64,000 nucleotides of DNA, taken from Cyclobacterium plantarum (GTDB lineage Bacteria > Bacteroidota > Bacteroidia > Cytophagales > Cyclobacteriaceae). The stretch covers positions 1 to 64,000 of the forward strand of contig NZ_JAANYN010000005.1 in assembly GCF_011290685.1 (NCBI RefSeq). Reading direction: 5' to 3'. The notes under the pieces were generated by a model. It was given only the letters and a program-made list of their open reading frames with translations, made no database searches and was not told the origin of the DNA. Positions 37,056-43,822 of this stretch are shown here, one piece after another. The translations under genes were made by a program, and so were the position numbers. How positions within the stretch are numbered: position 1 is the first letter of the stretch; each line of letters begins with the position of its first letter.

Positions 37056-37589
37056 TTATTTTTTTCGTTTGTAATGCAACTGTATTAATCCTGTATCAAA
37101 TGTTTTTGCAGTCACAAATTCAAGTAGTAGTTCAGGTCGTCCATCTTTAAATAGACTTGTTCCATTACCTAATAATATAGGAACGATAGAAATAATAAAC
37201 TCATCAACCAAGTCATTTTTTAAAAGTTCGTTTATTATTTCCGCACCACCGTCACAATAAATATTTTTTCCGTTTTCTGATTTTAATTGTTTAACCAAAT
37301 CGTTTAAGCTTCCAGTATAAAAGGTTGTCCTGCCAACTTGCGGTCTTTGAGTTCTAGTAACGACATAAACGTCCCTTTGTCCATTGTCGTAATGAGATGA
37401 ACCGATTTCTTTAAGCACGTAGTCATAGGTTTTTCTACCAATAATCAAGGTGTCTATTGTGTCTGTAAATTTTGCATAACCATAGTCTTCACCTTCCTTT
37501 TCTACAAGTTTCAAGAAATTGAGGTCGTTATTAGGCTTTGCAATGTAGCCGTCCAAACTTGATGCAATGAAGAGTGATATTTTTCGCAT
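37056..37589 (-). CDS. Dihydrofolate reductase family protein (RibD C-terminal-like)
   Basis: 177-aa cytoplasmic protein of the RibD_C fold. It opens ISLFIASSLDGYIAKPNNDL and carries the NADPH-loop-like IIGRKTYDYVL. YCDGGAEIINELLKNDLVDEFIISIVPILLGNG is the most conserved part. Members are NADPH reductases of pteridine or pyrimidine-like substrates. This is not a classical trimethoprim-resistance DfrA. It is the last gene of cassette 5 and ends a few bases before attC-like site 5. Confidence 0.85.
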   Translation of the reverse strand: MRKISLFIASSLDGYIAKPNNDLNFLKLVEKEGEDYGYAKFTDTIDTLIIGRKTYDYVLKEIGSSHYDNGQRDVYVVTRTQRPQVGRTTFYTGSLNDLVKQLKSENGKNIYCDGGAEIINELLKNDLVDEFIISIVPILLGNGTSLFKDGRPELLLEFVTAKTFDTGLIQLHYKRKK

Positions 37590-37723
37590 TTGTTTTAATT
37601 TTAATGTTTCTACAAGGTTAAAAAATTGGTTAAATTGCCTTTTTACAATAGGTTCTTAAGAATCATTTTTCATTTTAGACAGTAATTAATTGTACTTTAA
37701 AAAATATTTTAGATCAGCCATTT

Positions 37724-38176
37724 TCAAATTCGGATGGTTGAAATATAGACCCAGATAATTAAGAGTATTTGCATAGGAATTCTAAACCAAAGATAACTTA
37801 GACCAGGGCCATCAAAACTTGCTTTTTGAATGTCAATATTCTCAATGGCAGCCTTTATGTTAGCCGGAAGTATGAGCATAAAGAAAATTATCAAAATCCA
37901 TGCTGAGTAGACTCTTGTACTGGGAAAGAGTAATCCAATTCCTAAAATAATTTCCATAAGGCCGGTTAGGTATACCACTTCAGTTTTGAATGGGATAAAA
38001 TCAGGGATCATCATTTCCATGCCTTTAGTAAATGCAAAATGTCCAATAGCTGTAAAAATGAGCATTACACACATGGCAATTCGGCCAGCTAATGGTAGAT
38101 TGTAATGATGTGTCAAGAACTTTATAACGAAAACAGTAATCGTAAAAACGATCAGTAGGATAAATAATGGTTTCAT
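37724..38176 (-). CDS. DoxX family membrane protein
   Basis: 150-aa membrane protein with four helices. The DoxX pattern is visible as GRIAMCVMLIFTAIGHFAFTKGMEMMIPDFIP, then EVVYLTGLMEIILGIGLLFP and PANIKAAIENI. The physiological role of these small DoxX proteins is unclear; they are linked to redox or membrane homeostasis. It lies 59 bp downstream of a Crp/Fnr regulator in the same cassette. Confidence 0.85.
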   Translation of the reverse strand: MKPLFILLIVFTITVFVIKFLTHHYNLPLAGRIAMCVMLIFTAIGHFAFTKGMEMMIPDFIPFKTEVVYLTGLMEIILGIGLLFPSTRVYSAWILIIFFMLILPANIKAAIENIDIQKASFDGPGLSYLWFRIPMQILLIIWVYISTIRI

Positions 38177-38235
38177 AGCCTTTTTGTTTTTTTACAAAAC
38201 TCAGGCAAATACGAGTGTCATGCAATGAACCTGGG

Positions 38236-38802
38236 TTAAGAAATCCGCTTCCGAATTCTACTTAGCGCTTGAGGTGTAATGCCAATATAGGAAGCAATAT
38301 ATTTGAGTGGAATTTGTTGTATCAAATGGGGTTGTTCCGTAAATAATTTGAGGTAACGCTGTTCGGCTGTTTCATTTAGCAATGACAATTCACGTTTTGC
38401 CTTTTTCAGATAGAGGTTTTCACTTGCAAACCGCCCAATTTTATCTCCCACCTCAGTTTCATCATAAATTTTTTGTAAATCCTGATACGTCAAACTCCAA
38501 AGTATCGTATCGGTTAGGGTTTCTAATTGGTAAGTTGATGGGGTTTGCGTCAAAAAAGAATCATATGCGCTCACAAAATTATCAGCAAAAACAAAACCGA
38601 AAGTCAGGTCGTCAAATTCTTTTGGAATGCAAAATCGAATTGCTCCTTCTTGAATGAACGAGAGGTGGTTTTCCTTTTCGCCCACTTTCAACAATGTGGT
38701 TTTCTTGGGAAACGCCCTTCGGGTAAGTCTGGAAGAGAATACCTCCCAGTCTTTATCGGTTTGCCTAACTATTTTATCAAAATGTTTTCTGATTTGTTCC
38801 AT
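38236..38802 (-). CDS. Crp/Fnr family transcriptional regulator (cassette-borne)
   Basis: 188-aa regulator. The cNMP-binding fold covers about 15-120 ([27 protein letters not shown]). The C-terminal helix-turn-helix is [23 protein letters not shown]. It is diverged from the Crp/Fnr protein just outside the array but has the same architecture. It is the first gene of cassette 5, beginning about 50 bp after the crossover, and likely regulates the DoxX gene that follows. Confidence 0.87.
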   Translation of the reverse strand: MEQIRKHFDKIVRQTDKDWEVFSSRLTRRAFPKKTTLLKVGEKENHLSFIQEGAIRFCIPKEFDDLTFGFVFADNFVSAYDSFLTQTPSTYQLETLTDTILWSLTYQDLQKIYDETEVGDKIGRFASENLYLKKAKRELSLLNETAEQRYLKLFTEQPHLIQQIPLKYIASYIGITPQALSRIRKRIS

Positions 38803-38843
38803 TTAACATGTAGATGCCATTAAAACCAAAGATTCAGAATAAT

Positions 38844-38986
38844 GATCGCCAACGGTTTGTATATGAAAAGTAGGCGATTTCGAAGCACAGAACTTTCGGT
38901 TAAGTACCAAGTTTGATGCAAATGCAAACCCAACCCCTTGGTTTCATTACTGTTTCGCCTATTTTTTATATACATTGTTGGCATTT
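38844..38986 (-). other. attC-like site 4 (end of cassette 4)
   Basis: About 143 bp. On the minus strand it opens with AATGCCAAC and TGTATATAAAAAATAGGCGA. It closes with TCGCCTACTTTTCATATACA and AACCG^TTGGCGATC. The arms pair over about 20 bases, with a 2-nt asymmetry near the R side like the extrahelical bases of attC sites. R'' matches the inverted start of its own cassette (TTGGCATT at 40759). Confidence 0.88.
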
Positions 38987-38988
38987 CG

Positions 38989-40725
38989 TTATTTTTTTTC
39001 GCCCTCAATTAATTCCGTTTCTAAATATGTTGTTTCGACTTTATCAAAACTCCATTTTTGGATTGCAAAATCTACTATTCTCTTATGTCGTTTTTCGATT
39101 GACTCTGTTTTCCAAAAAACTGCTTCATTTTCAGAAGTTGCAAAATCTTTAACCTCCGCTTGTTGATTTAAAAGAGGATTTGCTTTGTATGAGTCAAGTT
39201 TATCTTTAAATGCCTTATTTCCAATTGAAGCATTATGTGAGCCTGATATTAACATTAAATTCCCCAAGCTGTTTAAGTACTTTGATACGAAATCTTCAGA
39301 ATACTCACGGTCTTCGTTCAGGTCGTATCCTGTTGCTATTGGCTCTCCATCTGTTGGTGTTTGCGGTGAAATATGCTCTATTTGTTCATTCTCTAGGCTA
39401 AAGTTTTTAATACTATACCCTTTATTCTGAATTGAATTTTCATACTCCCAAAGCAAATAGTTCAAAACCTTGTTTCCATACATTCCACCATTCAGATAGT
39501 TTTTTGTGTTTGTGTCGCTCCAATACCAAGATTCATTCAATTTGCTTTTAATCTCTTGTTTTAGGTTTATTAAATCCCCTTTAAAATTGAGAAGAATTGA
39601 ATTTAAACGCTCTTGAATATTGGCTCTGCTATTTATCAATCTTGCACGAAAGGTTAAAACTTCAAGTATGTTAAACAGTGTATTCAGTTTCGTGCTATCA
39701 TCTCCAAAGTATTTATATCCTCTAATTACAAAAGGGGAGATAAAGGCAGGGGCATTTATTTTAGAAAGTTTTTTTGCATAAAAATTATCTGAGTTTTCAA
39801 ACTTTTTCATATTTGAGAAGGAAGTATGAAGCTCAGAAATGTATTTTTTAATCCAATCTATCTTGTCTTCTGATTTCTTAAAAACTTCTTTAACATCTTC
39901 TAATGTCCTGTAATTATAGCCTTTGATATAAGCGTTATTGTGATAGATTAGTACACTATCTTCGTTAAGTTTTTTAAAATCATTGATTATTAAATAAATC
40001 AGCTTGAAAATATTTGATACATTTTCAATATTTGATTCTGTTTGTTCAGGGTCGCTGTAAACGTACATTTGATACATAAAGTAAGATTTGATTTTTTCCA
40101 TATTTGTCAAATCTTTACCTCTGTTATTCTCCAATTCAAACATTAACGCAGAATCCTTTTTTCCCTCTAGTTCGATAATTGTTAGGTCAGTCGTTTCAAT
40201 TTTTGTAAGAACTCGTAGCAAAATATCTGTGTTCAACCTTTCCAATTCCGTGACAAAAAAGGTTTTTGCCTCTTTTATTCTTACTTGCGAAGGAGTATTT
40301 GTTTCAAATTTCTTTTGATTGTCAATAATTAATGAATCAAAGCAAGCCCTATCATATTCGACTGGGCGCAATTTTATATTCCCACCGTTTTTAAGGAATA
40401 TGTTTTCTTTAGTTTGAAAGTCGAAATCTTCGAGCTCTTTTTCTCGCTTTTTCAATACGTTCAGAATTGAGCGTATGAAAATGGTCAAAGTGGTTAATCT
40501 CTGTTGTCCGTCAATAATTTCATACTTAACATCTTTCTTGACAGTTTCTAAAAGGATATTTCCATAGAAGTAGTTATTCTCTCCTTCAATTTGTTCCAAC
40601 AAGTCGTTAAGAAAAGTTTGCCACTGGTCTTTCTCCCAAGAGTAAGCTCTTTGATATACTGGTATTTCAAATGATTTTTGTGAGCTATCAAAAAGTCCTA
40701 AAGTTGTTTTCCTGTAAAAGTCCAT
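38989..40725 (-). CDS. DUF262/DUF1524 (GmrSD-type) defence nuclease
   Basis: 578-aa protein. The N-terminal DUF262 domain has IPVYQRAYSWEKDQW and the catalytic DGQQR motif (D72-R76, in IIDGQQRLTTL), a ParB/Srx-like nucleotide-dependent nuclease core. The C-terminal DUF1524 HNH-like domain (about 430-560) shows QIEHISPQ and LNSLGNLMLISGSHNASIGN. This is the fused GmrSD architecture of Type IV restriction systems, which attack modified phage DNA. It is the sole gene of cassette 4 and ends 12 bp before its attC-like site. Target modification unknown. Confidence 0.92.
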   Translation of the reverse strand: MDFYRKTTLGLFDSSQKSFEIPVYQRAYSWEKDQWQTFLNDLLEQIEGENNYFYGNILLETVKKDVKYEIIDGQQRLTTLTIFIRSILNVLKKREKELEDFDFQTKENIFLKNGGNIKLRPVEYDRACFDSLIIDNQKKFETNTPSQVRIKEAKTFFVTELERLNTDILLRVLTKIETTDLTIIELEGKKDSALMFELENNRGKDLTNMEKIKSYFMYQMYVYSDPEQTESNIENVSNIFKLIYLIINDFKKLNEDSVLIYHNNAYIKGYNYRTLEDVKEVFKKSEDKIDWIKKYISELHTSFSNMKKFENSDNFYAKKLSKINAPAFISPFVIRGYKYFGDDSTKLNTLFNILEVLTFRARLINSRANIQERLNSILLNFKGDLINLKQEIKSKLNESWYWSDTNTKNYLNGGMYGNKVLNYLLWEYENSIQNKGYSIKNFSLENEQIEHISPQTPTDGEPIATGYDLNEDREYSEDFVSKYLNSLGNLMLISGSHNASIGNKAFKDKLDSYKANPLLNQQAEVKDFATSENEAVFWKTESIEKRHKRIVDFAIQKWSFDKVETTYLETELIEGEKK

Positions 40726-40750
40726 ATTTTATTCGTGTCGTTTTTATAAT

Positions 40751-40887
40751 GAATGCCAACGGTTATGGCTAAGAAACGTGCGGGTTTTGGAACACGTATC
40801 TGTCAACCGAGAACCAAGTTTATTTTATGCATTGCTTTTCATTTTAACTCGTCAGCCCGTATGTTTTCTTAGCCGATGTTGTAGCCA
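40751..40887 (-). other. attC-like site 3 (end of cassette 3)
   Basis: About 137 bp. On the minus strand it opens with TGGCTACAAC and ATCGGCTAAGAAAACATACG. It closes with CCCGCACGTTTCTTAGCC and ATAACCG^TTGGCATTC. The arms are nearly identical to those of site 1. R'' matches the inverted start of its own cassette (TTGTAGCCA at 41722). Confidence 0.9.
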
Positions 40888-40896
40888 GTGCTTTCT

Positions 40897-41691
40897 TTAT
40901 TTTCCAAGTTTTAATATTCGTACTGCTCCTTGAATTACCAAAACGAAAACTATTGTTCCAATAATCAGGTCAGGTTTATTTGAATTTAGCCAATTGACCA
41001 AAAGTCCAGCTGTAATAACCCCTAAATTGATAATTACGTCATTTGAGGTGAAAATCATACTTGCTTTCATATGAGCCTCTTCTTTGCTTTTTGATTTTTG
41101 AAGTAAATACAAGCAAATTCCGTTTGCAATTAATGCTAAAATTGAAACGAAAATCATTGTTGTAAAATCGGGAAGTCTTTCCGCTCCGAAAAATCGTCTT
41201 AATACTTCTGCAAATCCAATAACCGCAAGAGTAATCTGAAAATATCCTGCAATTTTTGCAATCCGTTTTTTTCTTACTAGGGTTCCTCCAACTGCAAAAA
41301 GACTAATTCCATAAACGAACGAGTCGGCAAGCATATCCAAGCTGTCGGCAACCAGTCCCATTGATTTGGAAATAAGTCCAGTCGTCATTTCGATTACGAA
41401 AAAAGCAAAGTTGATGACAAGAACTGTCCAAAGAAGTTTTTTCTGATTTGAATTCTCTTTAAACTCTGTTTGGTCAGTTTTCTCAGTTGTTAGTTTTTGT
41501 CCGCCTAAATTCAGTTCGAGAATTGATTTTTCGATTTGGTCAATTTGTCCGCTGTGGAAAATGGTTAGTCTTCTGTTGGAAATGTCAAAGTCTAAATTTT
41601 TGATACTTGAAATTCCATCCAATTTCATTCGGATTAGGTTTTCTTCCGAAGGACAGTCCATCTTGGTAATTTCAAATGTTGTTTTTTCCAT
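40897..41691 (-). CDS. HMA-CDF cation transporter
   Basis: 264-aa protein. The N-terminal heavy-metal-associated domain (about 1-70) has a variant metal motif, MDCPSEEN (residues 11-18), with one cysteine. Residues about 85-264 form a cation diffusion facilitator with six helices; the SMGLVADSLDMLADSFVYG segment holds the metal-site aspartates. It probably exports Zn2+, Co2+ or similar metal in exchange for protons. It is the single gene of cassette 3; its start lies about 30 bp after the crossover, a typical cassette layout. Confidence 0.85.
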   Translation of the reverse strand: MEKTTFEITKMDCPSEENLIRMKLDGISSIKNLDFDISNRRLTIFHSGQIDQIEKSILELNLGGQKLTTEKTDQTEFKENSNQKKLLWTVLVINFAFFVIEMTTGLISKSMGLVADSLDMLADSFVYGISLFAVGGTLVRKKRIAKIAGYFQITLAVIGFAEVLRRFFGAERLPDFTTMIFVSILALIANGICLYLLQKSKSKEEAHMKASMIFTSNDVIINLGVITAGLLVNWLNSNKPDLIIGTIVFVLVIQGAVRILKLGK

Positions 41692-41713
41692 TCACGTTTT
41701 CGTTTTTTTGCAT

Positions 41714-41779
41714 TGGCTACAACGGTTTGGCTATGGTGCGTGTCCCGCAGGGCATGCACTATAGCTTTTGTTGTGTGTC
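41714..41779 (-). other. attC-like site 2 (end of cassette 2)
   Basis: The shortest site, 66 bp. On the minus strand it opens with GACACACAAC and AAAAGCTATAGTGCATG, has a short loop, and closes with CACGCACCATAGCC and AAACCG^TTGTAGCCA. It folds almost end to end. R'' matches the inverted start of its own cassette (TTGTGTGTC at 42902). Confidence 0.9.
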
Positions 41780-41786
41780 GTTTTTA

Positions 41787-42296
41787 TCAATAGTTCCAAC
41801 TTTTATATTCTTCATTTTTGTTTTTCATATCTTCATAGAGCCAAACCATTCTGTCTAAATACCAGCTTTTTCCTAAATAAGCCAATGCGATTCCAAAGCA
41901 CGCTCCCCATATTGAATATTCAACTGTTGCCCAAATAGATAATGCCATCCCTGATGAAGAGACAAGATTTAATATTTTGTGGATAGGCTTGTCATGAATT
42001 TCAGGAATAGGGATATTATCTCTATTTAAGAAGACCCTTTCCCCCATAACAGACTTTGACGCCCAATTTTTCGTAGATCTTGGAGGATTGAAAAATACAG
42101 GATTGAAAAACATCCAAAGAAGCGATAACAAACCTGGAATTAAACACCACCATCCAATCCAAATTCTGCTCCAAAATGCGAAAACTATTAGTGGCAAAAC
42201 GGAGTATCTAGTCCATACGCTCCAAGGATTTGAATGTTTCATCCAGTTTTCATGTGTCAAATTAAAGGCCTTAGCCACTTTTCTTTCTAATGTCAT
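41787..42296 (-). CDS. DUF6653-like membrane protein
   Basis: 169-aa protein. Conserved-looking segments are HSNPWSVWTRYSVLPLIVFA, WIGWWCLIPGLLSLLWMFFNP and NWASKSVMGERVFLNR, which recall the DUF6653 family. Three or four helices. Function unknown. Its start is 10 bp after the stop of the upstream regulator, so the two are a two-gene cassette and probably a regulator-target pair. Confidence 0.72.
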   Translation of the reverse strand: MTLERKVAKAFNLTHENWMKHSNPWSVWTRYSVLPLIVFAFWSRIWIGWWCLIPGLLSLLWMFFNPVFFNPPRSTKNWASKSVMGERVFLNRDNIPIPEIHDKPIHKILNLVSSSGMALSIWATVEYSIWGACFGIALAYLGKSWYLDRMVWLYEDMKNKNEEYKSWNY

Positions 42297-42306
42297 AATC
42301 TTATTG

Positions 42307-42768
42307 TTACATTTGATTGTTTGCTTTTTCTTCCCATTTATTTCTCAACAATGGAATTTCATTTTCTAAAAATTCATAATAATTCAAAATCTTAGTTAGG
42401 TTTTTTTTCTTTAGACTGTTATCATTCAAGTCGAATGAAAGTCCTGTTTCAAGGATCATTTTGAATTGAGTCACCGAGTTCACTTTTGAGTCTAAAATAC
42501 TTTCAAGACTATTTAATGACATCTTGTAATAGGATTTTCTATCTCCGGATATCATATGTTTCACAATCATTCCTTGTTTAAGTAATAGGTTTATGTTTCC
42601 GCTGATCGACCCTTTACTGGCCTTTAATGACTTTTGTATGTCTTCAAATGAATTATTGTCGGAGTCTGATGAAATTAGATAGCCTAAAATACGTCCAGCC
42701 ATTTTAGGAAGTCCATATTGTTCGTAAAACAATCCTACTTGTTCAATATAATTCTCTTTCTCTGTCAT
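42307..42768 (-). CDS. GbsR/MarR-like transcriptional regulator
   Basis: 153-aa winged-helix protein. YEQYGLPKMAGRILGYLISSD is the GbsR-type opening. The recognition area is SFEDIQKSLKASKGSISGNINLLLKQGMI, and the wing is GDRKSYYKM. A C-terminal helix probably dimerises. It is the first gene of cassette 2. An AT-rich leader of about 130 bp separates it from the crossover, enough to carry its own promoter. Confidence 0.87.
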   Translation of the reverse strand: MTEKENYIEQVGLFYEQYGLPKMAGRILGYLISSDSDNNSFEDIQKSLKASKGSISGNINLLLKQGMIVKHMISGDRKSYYKMSLNSLESILDSKVNSVTQFKMILETGLSFDLNDNSLKKKNLTKILNYYEFLENEIPLLRNKWEEKANNQM

Positions 42769-42893
42769 TTAACTATTATTAATATGACAAAAGTATATAA
42801 AGTTCAGTAATTAGTGAACTAAATGAATATATTTTTCAAAGTATATTGAAATGATGCGTGAGACTAATCGTAGAATGTTTGTAGTATGGTTAT

Positions 42894-43029
42894 GACACAC
42901 AACGGTTCTGGCTAAGAAACGTGCGGCTTTCAAACCGTAAACTTCATCGCCAAGATGAATTTGGTTTGAAAGATAATATGTGAATGTTTACCGTTCACGG
43001 AGCATGTTTTCTTAGGCTATGTTAGGTGC
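42894..43029 (-). other. attC-like site 1 (end of cassette 1)
   Basis: About 136 bp. On the minus strand it opens with GCACCTAAC (an exact RYYYAAC core) and AGCCTAAGAAAACATGC. It closes with GCACGTTTCTTAGCC and AGAACCG^TTGTGTGTC. R'' is the reverse complement of the first bases of its own cassette (TTAGGTGC at 43747). The stop codon of the cassette 1 gene lies inside R''. Confidence 0.92.
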
Positions 43030-43717
43030 AGGCTTTTTTCTTTTTTGTTCTTTCAGACCCAAGAATGAACATCGAGAGGTCATACTTATGTTGAAGTTTT
43101 CCATTTACAATCTTGCTAGTGCTTAATCTGCCTATAAACGGTTGTTGTTCGTTGATACCACGCGTGATCGTAAACAGACCCTTTGTTGTGTCTAGGAGGG
43201 TGATTAAGCTGTCCTGCGCTTCAGTGAAGTAGTAGTCAAGAAAATAAGCGTTGTTTTCCTTGGCGTGAACGTAAATGGAATGGTTAATTGAATCTCCCAC
43301 GGTGTCTATTGTATATCGATAATAGAAGCTGGAAGTGTAGTTTGTGTCACCAGTTTCTGTAAAGATAATTCTTTGTTGAGGTTCGGTGTCCCAACTGCCA
43401 ATTTTACCATCACTCTTTTTGCGTACAAACCCATATTTCAAGATTTCCTTTAACCTTCCTGTGCTATCGTAAAAGTTATGTTGGTGAATTGGTAAGGTGT
43501 CTTTAACAAGTGAGTCTTTGTCAAACTCAAACTCTTTTGTAGTAAACGAACCGGTTGAAATCAGATTTCCTGATTTGTCGAAGGAATCGCAACATAAGTA
43601 CTTCTTTTCTCCAAAATCGTAAACGGTACATTCTTGTCTACTCTGATTGCTCTTGGTCTGACATGAACAGACCATTATCGCGCATAATGTTATCATCAGG
43701 AAAAGAATGTGCTTCAT
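43022..43717 (-). CDS. Putative lipoprotein of unknown function (cassette 1)
   Basis: 231-aa protein with a lipoprotein signal (MKHILFLMITLCAIMVCSC; the exact lipidated Cys is C17 or C19). The mature part is mixed beta, with repeated KxLxxxFDKSGNLISTG and FYDSTGRLKEILKYGF segments that recall MORN-like or toxin_15-like beta strips. No family recognised. The start lies about 30 bp after the first crossover, and the TAA stop is embedded in the attC-like R'' core. It is the cassette nearest the recombinase, the position of the most recent insertion in classical integrons. Confidence 0.75.
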   Translation of the reverse strand: MKHILFLMITLCAIMVCSCQTKSNQSRQECTVYDFGEKKYLCCDSFDKSGNLISTGSFTTKEFEFDKDSLVKDTLPIHQHNFYDSTGRLKEILKYGFVRKKSDGKIGSWDTEPQQRIIFTETGDTNYTSSFYYRYTIDTVGDSINHSIYVHAKENNAYFLDYYFTEAQDSLITLLDTTKGLFTITRGINEQQPFIGRLSTSKIVNGKLQHKYDLSMFILGSERTKKKKACT

Positions 43718-43740
43718 AGATGGGTTTTCATTTTAGCTTG

Positions 43741-43822
43741 CACCTAACTTGTATATCTGTTTACCAAAGGTGTATATATCTAACAATCCCTTGTTAGATC
43801 TGTATACCTTTATTTACTTTTA
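43741..43822 (-). other. attI-like recombination platform next to the recombinase
   Basis: Between the recombinase stop and the first crossover. On the plus strand CTTGTATATCTGT (43748-43760) and CTTGTTAGATCTGT (43790-43803) are direct repeats. An 18-bp-arm hairpin GGTGTATATATCTAACAA / TTGTTAGATCTGTATACC surrounds TCCC. Crossover 43747/43748 reads AAG^TTAGGTGC on the minus strand, unlike the ACCG^TT of the cassette sites. A different, non-attC sequence with direct repeats is what an attI would show. The hairpin could instead terminate the recombinase mRNA. Confidence 0.6.

Noticed and set aside
37056..37589. Trimethoprim-resistance dfr cassette
   Set aside because: The protein is of the RibD C-terminal type, not DfrA/DfrB, so no resistance claim is made.
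36914..43029. Possibility that the array repeats are a CRISPR or simple dispersed palindromes
   Set aside because: Spacing is gene-sized, the repeats are not identical, and outer ends are cassette-specific and match the start of the same cassette. This fits recombination sites, not CRISPR or REP elements.
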